Shown: piece by piece, positions 22,420 through 31,855 of the stretch
Numbering within the stretch: the stretch's first letter is position 1
Layout of the letters: the number at the start of each line of letters is the position of its first letter
DNA from: Anthostomella pinea
Taxonomy: Eukaryota; Ascomycota; Sordariomycetes; Xylariales; Xylariaceae
Length of the DNA stretch: 64,000 nucleotides
NCBI GenBank assembly: GCA_963556695.1
Contig: CAUWAG010000010.1
Span: forward strand, 3,968,001-4,032,000
Direction: 5' to 3'
The notes under the pieces: generated by a model
What the model was told of the DNA's origin: nothing
Databases searched by the model: none
Seen by the model: only the letters and a program-made list of their open reading frames with translations
Program-made: the position numbers and the translations under genes

Positions 22420-23832
22420 CTACCCCATGAGGAAGCTGTTGACACTCTGCAGCGTCGCCCGACTAGGGTTCGCCTTCGGGAATGCCATCATGACGCGGCC
22501 GAGCTTCAACTTGATGATGCTCTTGTTCATACCGGCGTCTGCTGCTTTGGAGTCGTACTTCCCACGGTCGTCGAAGCATTGACACAGGAGTGCTAGAGCC
22601 ACTCCGATCGATAGATCTTTGCCCGTCTCGCACGCAATGGTTATATGTCTTTCTTCCGTAGTATCCGAGTCTGAACCTTGTGAAGGATTTGAACTTTGTA
22701 AAGGATCTGAACTTTGTAGAGGATCGGAACCTTGCTCCAGAAATTGCCGTGCAAATGCACAAATCTGGGGCAGAGCAGAACGCAGAGTCCGGCTGGCGAC
22801 CTTCTGCTTCCCAATGCCTACCTCCATGTGCAGCGGGCTTTTGATCCATGAGCTTGCGTCAATGGTCCGCGAAGCGAAGGCTATCGTGCAGGTAGATGGA
22901 GATTGACCAGTAGCGACCGGCAGTCGACTGACGAACAGACACGGCGCAACCTGCCTCGGTGCATCCGTATTCGTTTCCGCTTGTCCCTTTGCGAGTAATG
23001 AACGCACAAGATCCGGTAAGTCGGCTTCGGGAGCGGCCGATAGGACTCCCGCATTACCCCAGAAGACTGGGGGAGTCAACCCGAGTGCCCAGTTCTCGGT
23101 ATCGTCTCCAGCACCCTGGATGTACCCGCCCTCACTCATCTCCCCGCCCAGAACCCGTCGTGAGCTGGTACAGCAGATAACCGGGTGGAAGTCGTCGAAG
23201 ATCTGGTCTGTCGGGACGAGTTGGGACTCCTGCGTAACCCATACGGGGCGAAGAGGCTTGCTGACCTGCCGCCTGAGGGTTTCTATATCCACGTCCAGCG
23301 CCTTCAACGAGGCGACATGCTCCGCGATTCTGGATTCGATCTGCGCTTGCTCTGATAGCGGGACCACATTTGGCGGCGTGTAGACATCGTGGCATTTTGT
23401 AGCTTCGGGGAACAGCACGTGGTTCAGCACGCAGCACCAGATCGGCACCGTCTTGCTGAGGGCATCCGGCATCCGCTTGCCCCTCCTAGTTGAGTCGATA
23501 ATGATACAGCCATCGCTCTCCCCGATGATCTTCAGTAATTGCAGGTTGAGGCGCCGCGTGCTGAACTTCCACTGTCCGACGTGGCCGTCGGTGCTCTTGA
23601 AATAGGCGGACCCGGCCTTGCTCTCCGGTGCGATGTACCAGCTGCCGCACCGCTCGTTAGCGACTAGCGGCCGCCTGAATGCACTGGCTACCTCGGAGAC
23701 GAAGTCTGCATCTTCGCGGATGGAGCGTAGGCGGTTGGTTATGGAGAGGTTCGACCGTTTGAGGTCTGTGAGGATGCGTGAGAAGTTGTGGTTGGCCTGT
23801 GAAGAGAACACTAGATCAGACTCGGTGGCCAT
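22420..23832 (-). CDS. rit1: tRNA A64-2'-O-ribosylphosphate transferase (Rit1)
   Basis: This enzyme adds a 2'-O-ribosyl phosphate to A64 of initiator tRNA-Met, keeping it out of elongation. The single-exon frame of 470 codons starts at 23832 (MATESDLVFSSQANHNFSRI). Family features are LRSIREDADFVSEVASAF, ANERCGSWYIAPESKAGSAY, FKSTDGHVGQWKFSTRRLNL, GCIIIDSTRRGKRMPDALSK, TVPIWCCVLNHVLFP and RQVSKPLRPVWVTQESQLVP. The C-terminal domain has the phosphatase-like loop region HITIACETGKDLSIGVALAL. It is slightly shorter than the yeast enzyme. A small internal duplication, a SDPLQS unit repeated near residues 385-400 (bases about 22680-22740), sits in a surface linker and should not affect activity. 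No damage is seen. Confidence 0.92.
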   Translation of the reverse strand: MATESDLVFSSQANHNFSRILTDLKRSNLSITNRLRSIREDADFVSEVASAFRRPLVANERCGSWYIAPESKAGSAYFKSTDGHVGQWKFSTRRLNLQLLKIIGESDGCIIIDSTRRGKRMPDALSKTVPIWCCVLNHVLFPEATKCHDVYTPPNVVPLSEQAQIESRIAEHVASLKALDVDIETLRRQVSKPLRPVWVTQESQLVPTDQIFDDFHPVICCTSSRRVLGGEMSEGGYIQGAGDDTENWALGLTPPVFWGNAGVLSAAPEADLPDLVRSLLAKGQAETNTDAPRQVAPCLFVSRLPVATGQSPSTCTIAFASRTIDASSWIKSPLHMEVGIGKQKVASRTLRSALPQICAFARQFLEQGSDPLQSSDPLQSSNPSQGSDSDTTEERHITIACETGKDLSIGVALALLCQCFDDRGKYDSKAADAGMNKSIIKLKLGRVMMAFPKANPSRATLQSVNSFLMG

Positions 23833-24467
23833 AGGTTTCGTATAGCATATGAATCAAGGCAGAAATTCGTGGTTACAAGGGAAATCGCTTCCTCGGTGGT
23901 GAGGATGGTGTTTTGGTGGTGGTGTTCGTGATGGGGAAAGTGCAGGTGGTGAAAAAGCGCAAACATGACAGGTAAAACGTGCCAGCTGGGAACAGCCGCC
24001 GCACCTACTTCTCATCCGCCCCCTTTCTACCCTTGCCGAAACTCAATAGGTACATTCCAACATTCGAAGAATAGCACATGCACTAATTCGTGCCCAAGAA
24101 AACATACCTAATCTTTATTCATTATTGGTATTCACTATTCGTTGGCCCCTATCAAACTTGGCAGAAGGAGCAATAAAGTGGTGCCTGAGCTTGGTCCTCT
24201 CTCGAGCAACTGTCTCGGAATAGGGGCAAGCGGACGGTCTCATCGAGCGAGGTTTTTCGCGTACACAGCTCAGGTCACTACAAATTGGAATTATACGCCG
24301 TATCTGCTTTTGTTCTTTTTTCACATCCGCACTGAGGCACTTGGATGCTACCGTGAATTCATCGCCGCCCTGGTGCAAGTTGCTGCCTCTCAGCCAACGG
24401 GGTATCAATCCATATCCTCAAATAGTCCATTCTTGATTCTTCTGACCGTGACAGTTACCGCCCTGTT
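23833..24467. other. intergenic, promoter of rit1 and 3' flank of coiled-coil gene
   Basis: Purine/GT-rich sequence lies at 23890-23960, directly upstream of rit1. There is no supported gene and no RNA gene was recognised. Confidence 0.45.
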
Positions 24468-25673
24468 TCAGCATGTCACATCCGCTTTCACAAGAACGGA
24501 GTAGTCGTATTCCTTTTTCAGCAGGCACGGCGTGATCATCAAGTCGACCATCGCCTGCGTGCCCAGCTTCCCTTGCATCTCCATAGTCGCCTCCTTGTAA
24601 GGAAAGCCCTGCGTCAGGGCGCTTCCCGGCTCATCCGACATGAGGACCACGAACCGCGACCGCGAAAACTTCGCGCTGAGCTCCGCCGCCATCTGCACGA
24701 TCTCGCGAACGCTTGTCTTCAGCCCGTCGGTGTCGGTACCGGCCGCAAAAGGGTTGATGGCCTCGAAGACATTCGTGGTGTACTCGTCGACGATGCTGGG
24801 GTTGATGTGGTAGATCTTGTCGATCAGGGCCGCCGTGTGTATGCGCCAGTCCTTGTGCTCATCCTCTGAGATTTTGGACGTGAATAGCGCGGAGACTTCC
24901 ACGACGGTATTGCTGATGTCCCGGCCCCATGCACGGCAGAAGACGTCGAAGAAGCGCATCAGGTACCGCCAGATGAGCGCGCGTAACAAGTAGCATGTCA
25001 GCGCTTGCCTGCTGATATACGCCTTCCAGTTCGGCGAGAGCTGATTAAACTCTTTGCGCGCCTTGTCCGACACCAGGTCGGCCGGGATCTGGGCATTGAG
25101 GCGCACTAGGGTCAGTTTTCGGATGCGCTCGCTGAGCAGGTTCCAGCGTGTGATAACCTGTTCATCGGTGAGCTCGAATGCCGGTACAGTCTTCAGGGTG
25201 TTCGCTTGTAGTTTGGTGCGGAGCACCTCGCACAGCTTCGTCTTCTCGGCCAGCTTGGTGGTGACCTGCTGGTACTGCGAATCGATCTCTTGCATGCGTG
25301 AGCGGGTGATGGTTACCGTCTCGTTGCCTGCTGCTGCTATGGGTGTAGATCCTCCGCTGCGGACCTCCTTTCTCTCTTTGGCCCTGCGCGTCGGGCTCTC
25401 GCTCGGGCTCCTGGCTCCACTCTGGGTCTGCGGGCGGGTTGGCGGTCGGGGTTGTCTCGTGTCGCCGCCGGCATTCGCCTTCGCATTCGGGGGTGTGCGA
25501 CGAAGGCGCTGGTTCTCCGCCTCGAGCTGTCGGACTCGGGTCTCGTATGCCTCCCTCTCCAGCTCCCACGTCTGCAGAGCCTCTCTATGCTCGACGCTCA
25601 ATTGCCGGAACTTTTTGTCGCGCTCGGTGAGGGCACCCTGGGTCTCGGCCAGCTGCCGCCGTAGCGACTCCAT
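24468..25673 (-). CDS. coiled-coil protein of unknown function, paralogue A
   Basis: A single-exon frame of 401 codons starts at 25673. Residues 1-60 form a charged coiled coil (MESLRRQLAETQGALTERDK, EREAYETRVRQLEAENQRLR). A basic, proline/serine-rich linker follows, and then a second short coiled coil (QEIDSQYQQVTTKLAEKTKL). The C-terminal about 240 residues are a compact domain. It includes RWNLLSERIRKLTLVRLNAQ, LLRALIWRYLMRFFDVFCRA, WGRDISNT, INPFAAGTDTDGLKTSVREI and the C-terminal strand pair MVDLMITPCLLKKEYDYSVL and VKADVTC. I do not recognise a named family. The gene at 29218-30531 shares this architecture and its landmark residues, so the two are diverged paralogues. No signal peptide or transmembrane segment is seen, so it is probably intracellular. 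Confidence 0.72.
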   Translation of the reverse strand: MESLRRQLAETQGALTERDKKFRQLSVEHREALQTWELEREAYETRVRQLEAENQRLRRTPPNAKANAGGDTRQPRPPTRPQTQSGARSPSESPTRRAKERKEVRSGGSTPIAAAGNETVTITRSRMQEIDSQYQQVTTKLAEKTKLCEVLRTKLQANTLKTVPAFELTDEQVITRWNLLSERIRKLTLVRLNAQIPADLVSDKARKEFNQLSPNWKAYISRQALTCYLLRALIWRYLMRFFDVFCRAWGRDISNTVVEVSALFTSKISEDEHKDWRIHTAALIDKIYHINPSIVDEYTTNVFEAINPFAAGTDTDGLKTSVREIVQMAAELSAKFSRSRFVVLMSDEPGSALTQGFPYKEATMEMQGKLGTQAMVDLMITPCLLKKEYDYSVLVKADVTC

Positions 25674-27651
25674 GGTGGGTGAGGCGGGTGCCTTTTGGAC
25701 CGGGATGTAGGGAAGTTGTGACTTTGTGACTAAAGTTGTGTGGAGGGGATGGAGAATCTTGATCTAGGTAGAGTTTCCCAGCACGCACCCTCGTATCTTA
25801 TCCGGTGCATGTGGTTTGCATCGTGTTCTTAAATCGCCAACCAAAACTAGCGCGCTCCGGCGCGTTTATTCAATTGAATTATTTTGGTTTCGTCACCAAC
25901 CTTTGTTGCTGCATCGACAGACATGCGGGTGGCACGGTGACACACAATCCAATGACTCGTGACAAAGGGCTGCATTCAATGTAGTAGTAGTAGTGCGTGA
26001 TGTTCCAGTCCTGAACAGGTGATGCCCACGGTGCTTCATGGAAAGGAGTGTGATCAAATCTACCCGGTGTCTTGCGATGCACTGACAGGTGGGCTCTATA
26101 CCACAGGCATCCACGCAGACTGATTGCAGTTTCTGGTCCAAACCTGCCTGGAGAGCAATCACATGTCAATTAAGCTTGTTCAGGCTCGAAGAACGTCCGA
26201 GGTTATAGCAAGCTGCGCACAAACGAATGATATATGGTATGAACTGAAGAAAAGGAATGTCAGCCCAATAGAACACGGATGTCAATTCTCTCAACTTGCC
26301 CATATGAAGTGAACAGGAAGATGTCAAGTCTTTTCTGTCATAGTAGAGAAATGCAAGGCATATCCTTCGCTCCAGCTCCAGTGCTTCGTGGGCCCGATAC
26401 GAGGGTATTCTGGATGCAGGTCGTTTGACGCATATATTTTGAGTTTTCCTGGTGCTTTGATTGATCGCGCCCTTGATGGAAATTGGCGAAGCGTCCAAAT
26501 GCAAGCGGCCAAGACATTTGATCACATGCAACCTGGATCATGCCGCACATCAGCCACATCAGCCATGTCACGTGCAGCCAACTGAGCCCGAGCCACATCA
26601 AAGCCCCAAATGCTAGAGATGCGTTTGGCGGGCAGCCCGTCTTTTCGTCAGTGAGGACCCCGATTGACCTTCCTTCGCGTGCTTCCCTCTACTTAACCGC
26701 GTGAAAGGGGGTCTAGAAACATGTGTTATAAGGGTGTTGTAAGCGGATTCTTCTAATATTAGACCCCTGACACCGACCGGGCACGGAAGAGTAGGGCCCT
26801 GAGCTCCGACGTCCCCTGTCTTAACCAAGTGGCCAAAGGGGCCAAAAATAGAACACAGGCTCTAGAGACTGTATCAATAATATGCCGTTGGTTTTCCACG
26901 GCCTCTGGCTTCAGCTACGGAGTAGCCGTGTTCTGATATAGAACACGCTTGACGAAGCCGGTACGAAATTGACTTCCATCGGCCCAACCTTACTCTGGCC
27001 GCCGAATTCATGGACTTCGAACGTGCCCGATTTCCATCCGAATCGTCGCACCCATTCGCCTTACGTTGGCAAAGCGAAGCTTATCTACACGGGAACATGG
27101 GTTTTCGTCAACCCAGCTAGGTCATCCTCGGTGAAAAGTCAAGACCAATGTCGCCCCTCGCACATGATCTCTGCCAAGAACCGTCTTTTGCCACCGTCGC
27201 AACTACCGTTACCCTTTCCACAGCGCTCTCGAGGACATCTCTAAAGCTGAGTGGCTCGGACCACCCCTTAGACCCCCGGTGAATCCTAACTGCTTGACCT
27301 TCGATGCGTCTTGACCGAGGGTGACCCAGGGTTGCGGTGGCGGTAGGACGTATGAGTATCTGTTCGACGCTCCATGGATGTAGGTAGTGTTTATCCTACG
27401 CACGTGTTTTGAAGACATTGAATAAGGCTGGCCTCGCCCGTGCTCTCACCATCAATAGGCGGAATGCTACGCATCTAGTTTACTCGTAGACTAGTTACTT
27501 GGAGATATCTAAAGGCGTATCCTTCTAAACCTCCCATTCCAATCAGTATTTTTTGTCTTTTACTTCACTTACAAACTCGATCTAACCTCTTCACTCCATC
27601 ATCACTTGATTCTGGTCAGCATACCTCGCTCTTCGGACCACGCGACTCGAG
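25674..27651. other. long intergenic stretch with a dispersed repeat
   Basis: About 2 kb has no supported gene. The second copy of the dispersed repeat is at 26771-26832. Short frames on both strands (for example at 26969-27244) show no domain. The last 100 bp before 27652 are C/T-rich, as expected of a fungal core promoter and leader. Confidence 0.45.
26771..26832 (+). repeat. dispersed repeat, copy 2
   Basis: This segment begins CACCGACCGGGCACGGAAGA and ends TTAACCAAGT. It is the partner of 21873-21938. A second weak similarity outside the core (GTTATAAG near 26730 and near 21950) sits on opposite sides of the two copies. Confidence 0.5.
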
Positions 27652-28952
27652 ATGATCCTTCCCAAGTTCCACTGCTTTCTCGGCCTCGGTCTACTGCTCC
27701 TAGGTGCCGGGACTGCTGCGCCAGCCGAGAGCGTCAAGGTCTGGGTTGACACCGAGACCTGCGGCAGTACGTGCAGCAAAGCTTCACACACACCTCTGGC
27801 CAACCAGCTGACGTCTGCTAGAATATGATGGGCTTCAAGATGCCATCAGGAAGGCGTTCGACAGAGTGTCGATCAGAGCGTACTACGCTCGCAACGCGAT
27901 GTATTGCAGGGATTGCGCCCCTGTCGAGGCCACAGTACGAAACATACTAGGCACTGACGATCTTGATAAGCGGGTATCCAATGTGCAAAGCACCCTCAAG
28001 CTTGTTGAGGAGCTTGCGGGTAAGGAGTTCAGCAAGGCGAAATCGAGAGAAGACTGGAGTAAAGTCGCGATGCCAAACGATATCGTAAGCCGTGCTGCCA
28101 CCAAGCTCACCTAGCCGTATAGCGTTATCTTGCTCACCATCAGCAGACCATCTACTGCAGTCTCGATCATCTACAAGATTACAACGCGATCGAAGAAACA
28201 CTAGAAGACAAGGCACTGAGACGCATCTGCCCCAAGTCCAGCGACCCGCTGGCCTTCGAGGCCAGGAAACCAGGCACGAGAATCGCGATGATAACAGGCA
28301 GCCACGTCCCCTGCGTGAAGGAGAGGCGCCTATCAGGCTTTGATACGGCACCCGAGTACATCGCTTTCACGGATACCTACCGCAACACCCTGCATGACCA
28401 GCCCAACTGGGGCCTCCTGGCCAGCGATGCGTACGACTCCCACCACGCAGGTGATGCCGATTGGGTCGAGGCCCAGCTGCGGAAGATGGCGGGCGATGAT
28501 TACGACAGGTTGAAGGACACATTGACTCCGATGGACACCCTTTCATCGCTTGAGCATCTCATCTTCCACGAGGTACACTTGAACCATCCAGTTCCGTCCT
28601 GAGAGTATCCAACTGACGCGCGCGCAGCTGATGCACACGGCTGCTTGTGGTCACCTGGTACACGGCCGTTATGATGCAGCTTTGTGGAAGGTCATCACCA
28701 ACCTGAAAATAACAAAGATAGATCCGTCGAAGAACAATGGTCAGTCTCCATCCCCTGACCCTTCAATTCTGTCGGGACGACTTGCTGACCGGAATTACTC
28801 CCCTAGAGGCTATAGCGTTGCTGGCGCATGCCCTGGAGATGATGACGAGACTCGAGTACCGGACCAGCAGCGAGGGATACGTCTTCGAGGAGGACTCGAG
28901 GGTAGGCATACCTGACTATATCCCTCCGCCCGCCGGACTGAGCTGGGATTAG
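27652..28952 (+). CDS. secreted HExxH (zincin-like) putative metallopeptidase
   Basis: Five exons (27652-27766, 27822-28084, 28144-28572, 28628-28739, 28807-28952) join in phase to give about 354 residues. The N-terminus is a signal peptide with a long leucine-rich core (ILPKFHCFLGLGLLLLGAGT) and a likely cut after TAA. The mature chain has the zinc-binding signature LIFHELMHTAACGH at about residues 266-279, with H268, E269 and H272. The third ligand is not assigned. Cysteine-bearing segments (YCRDCAPVEATVRN, RICPKSSDPLAF) suggest disulphides. The fold resembles the diverse secreted fungal proteins annotated as putative peptidases near the deuterolysin/lysine-specific metalloendopeptidase group; that assignment is inference from the motif alone. 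The third intron falls between HE and LMH. No breaks were found. Confidence 0.75.
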
Positions 28953-29217
28953 TGGCATGCTGGAAGTCGTTGAGATTAGGCAACAGAAGCCATGATCATC
29001 ACTGGGGCACATCGCTTGGTACTGTACTTTGTAGAGATAGAATGTTTATAGAGATAGAATCAGTTCTTCGCAATAGGGCTGCTACCCAGCTTCAGCCATA
29101 TTCGAATTCAGCGCAAGTACTGAGTAATGATTATGATACTGCCCCCATAGCGGGCGACTAATTTCAAGGCAAACCACCAACGAACCACCAGAGAGTCAGA
29201 GCGAGTGATTGTGGGAA
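28953..29217. other. short convergent intergenic region
   Basis: This lies between the convergent ends of the HExxH gene and coiled-coil paralogue B. Nothing is supported here. Confidence 0.5.
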
Positions 29218-30531
29218 TCATCGTGTCGACTTCTTGCCCCCTTTAGGAATCTTGGCCTCTTCAAAATCATCCTCACTTTCCTCATAACCTTCAGCCACGT
29301 AACCAGTGTTGTCTTCTTTCGGACTCTTCGCCGGGGTCGTCTCCGATGGCCTCTAGTAGCTTGGCTTCATCTGCGATGTCCTTGTCCTTCTTGCGACTAG
29401 CGATGTCTTTCCTCTCTTCCTTGGGGACGATGGCGTCAGCGAATGGGTTCTGTACAACGGGTGGCTTAAGTGGATCATCCTCTGTTAAAGCTTGGTCCTC
29501 CAGCATGTGTCTTCCCTTGCGGTAGCATACTTCAGCCTTGACCTTGACGTAGACGCGCTCCATGTCCGTTCCTTTGACATTTCCACACTGGACCAAGGCA
29601 GGAGAAATCAGGAAGTCAATATCATCGTAGTTGCTGGCGCTCTTCTCCAATATTTCCATCCATGTCTCGTTGAAGGGTTGCGAGTCGGTATCGAGGGTCT
29701 GGGGCTCCTTTCTTCGCATATCGTATTGCGACTCGGAACTGGCCAGGTTACGTGCTAGCTCGACTGCTTCGTCAACGATTTTGTAAACCTCTGCCTTGGC
29801 CGCTTTGTGCTCTTCCAGGACGAAGGGCTCGATCCGGGTAAACAGAAATCTCAAAATTCTCCTCATGCGCGTCTTATTGGGTGCCGTCTCGTAAATTAGT
29901 GTTGCGGTACAAGCTCGCCAGAAATTGCGGCACTCTGCTGAGCCGCCGAGCTCGCCTTCTACTCAATCGTTAGCTTGGGCAGCCGCATAAAAGTCTAGAA
30001 CTTACTCTGTATCGCAGCGATGCTTTCTCCAAACTTCTTCTCGCTTCCCCAAATGACGAATGGGTTATCCAGGATGGTATCGCAGAGAATACGCCACATG
30101 ACGGCTTCGATGAAGAGGCGTGAATGGATCTGGCTTTGGAGCAACCGACGGAAAGGGATACCTGATACCCGTCCTAAGGCACCCTCGGTTTCCTTAGAAA
30201 GTAGACTTGGTACTTTGATTTGGATGCTTTCGCCGCATCGTGCCTTGGTGAATTCCCGGATGCTGGTTCGGAGATCGAAGAATTGTCGTCGCAATTCTGT
30301 GTCAGAATTCTCGAAACTGCGTCGGGCCTTAATGTTACGTTCATTTAGGTCACGAGCCTCTTTTAGCTCATCATGAACATCGGTCAACTCGGTACGAGCG
30401 TCTTGCAGCTCTTGCTTCAGTTTCTTGATGATCTGCTGGTCATGTTCGGTCGAGCCTTCCTCTCGATCTCGCTTCTTGGCCTCTTGCGGGTGAGAGACGG
30501 CGGTATCGGGTTTCTTGGGATGGCTAGCCAT
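29218..30531 (-). CDS. coiled-coil protein of unknown function, paralogue B (possible C-terminal frameshift)
   Basis: The start ATG is at 30531 (MASHPKKPDTAVSHPQEAKK). A charged coiled coil (DQQIIKKLKQELQDARTELT and onward) is followed by the domain shared with the gene at 24468-25673: FFDLRTSIREFTKARCG, LFIEAVMWRILCDTI and the WG motif in FVIWGSEKKFGESIAAIQ. One intron (about 30005-29954, GTAAGT...GAGTAG) joins in phase to KGELGGSAECRNFWRAC. The C-terminal strands DIDFLISPALVQCGNV and VYVKVKAEVCY align with MVDLMITPCLL and SVLVKADVTC of paralogue A. After AKLLEAIGD the annotated frame ends in a non-protein-like tail at 29291. A neighbouring frame from the same point (SPKEDNTGYVAEGYEESEDD) stays open to 29218 and looks like the real acidic/basic C-terminus, which suggests a 1-nt shift here. 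Function unknown. Confidence 0.65.
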
Positions 30532-31855
30532 GTTTGACTTGTAGTGGTCGGTATTCGGTAGATATGATGAATCGACGAGTTTGGTGATGAAGGCTTGAGA
30601 GGTCAAAGTGCTCTACTAGGTTCGAAGCGAAGAAGAAGTGCAATAATTGGCGTGGATGAGGATTAGGGTGAAGGAACAGGGTGTATGATGAAAAGAGGTA
30701 TGGATGTTGTCTGGGACCAGGTTTCTTGAGTAAGGAGAGTTTCTTGGCCAGTCGAAGTACCTCAGCCGAGAATATCCTCGAAGTTGCGTTGTGTAGTGTT
30801 TGGAAGTGACGCCGATCCAACGAGTGCCAGGTTCAGATGCAAAAGCTCCGATGCCGGTGGAGAGGGCAATTACGCTAGAACAAGGAACGATTGTAGATTG
30901 CTGTCGTGAGGGGAGTGTCAGATCCCTGTCGCGAGGAGGAGTTTCAGATCTCTTGATGGCGAGGGACGAGTCGGATCACTGCACTGGTCGTGGCGTTGAT
31001 AGTGGAGTTATCCCTGCTCAGGAGATTTGGCAGCGTATGAACACCACGAGCAACTGGTTGGTAGGGTTACTCTTTCCAAATAACTCATTTGAGTCTATAC
31101 TGGTGGTTCAAGTCGCAATGAGGTCGATCGGGTGGTTGTCTGGCATATCATCCCAAAATCAGTGTGATAGCAGTAACTGCCCCTGCCTCAAAAGGGGGGT
31201 CTCGAGATTATGCACCTTCTTGGCATACTTTACGAGATAACGCACCTCTAGGAGACGTTCCTGCTTTGCCTCCAGCATAATTGTATCTAGAGACAAATTG
31301 AGGCTTTAGTTGATACCTTAGACACAGCAAGGCACACTGTCTTCTCTACGTCCCCTAGAGCAGATATGCAAGATTGCAATCCAGATTTCTTGATAGTCCC
31401 TGTCTTAGGCCGGGCCGATGCCAGTATGTCTGAATCTTGAGTTTCCCTCAAGCTGGCAAGCTATGCGGCTAATCACAGAGCAACGGTGAGATTCGAAGAT
31501 GGCAAGCAGTTACAGAGTATCCTTCAGCGGAATAAAGGGCATCAGTGCTCATTCTAGCAATGTGTGTCTGAGTCAAATAGTAGACTTGGGGATCTGTATA
31601 ATTTGAGCAGTAACGAAACCACGAAGCAGTGAGCGGATCATAGTGAACCTGCGTATTGAAATCTGCGCAATCCATCATAGGAGTCTGCCTTCTGCGTGCA
31701 CCCAAATCAAAAGTCTGCGTGAACCTAATGTAATCTCTCGTGGAGTATATCCAGCATAGTATCCAGAAAAGCAAAATGTCATCGGTCTATACCCCTGACC
31801 CAATCTCATCTCACCCGGTCCTGATGGATGATGACGGTGGCATACCAACGCCCAC
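30532..31855. other. intergenic, no supported gene
   Basis: This is the region upstream of paralogue B and downstream of the Hsp70-like gene. A frame at 30800-31240 has no domain and no codon-use support. Confidence 0.45.

Noticed and set aside
30800..31240. Plus-strand frame of 146 codons
   Set aside because: No domain, no intron support and no protein-like composition.
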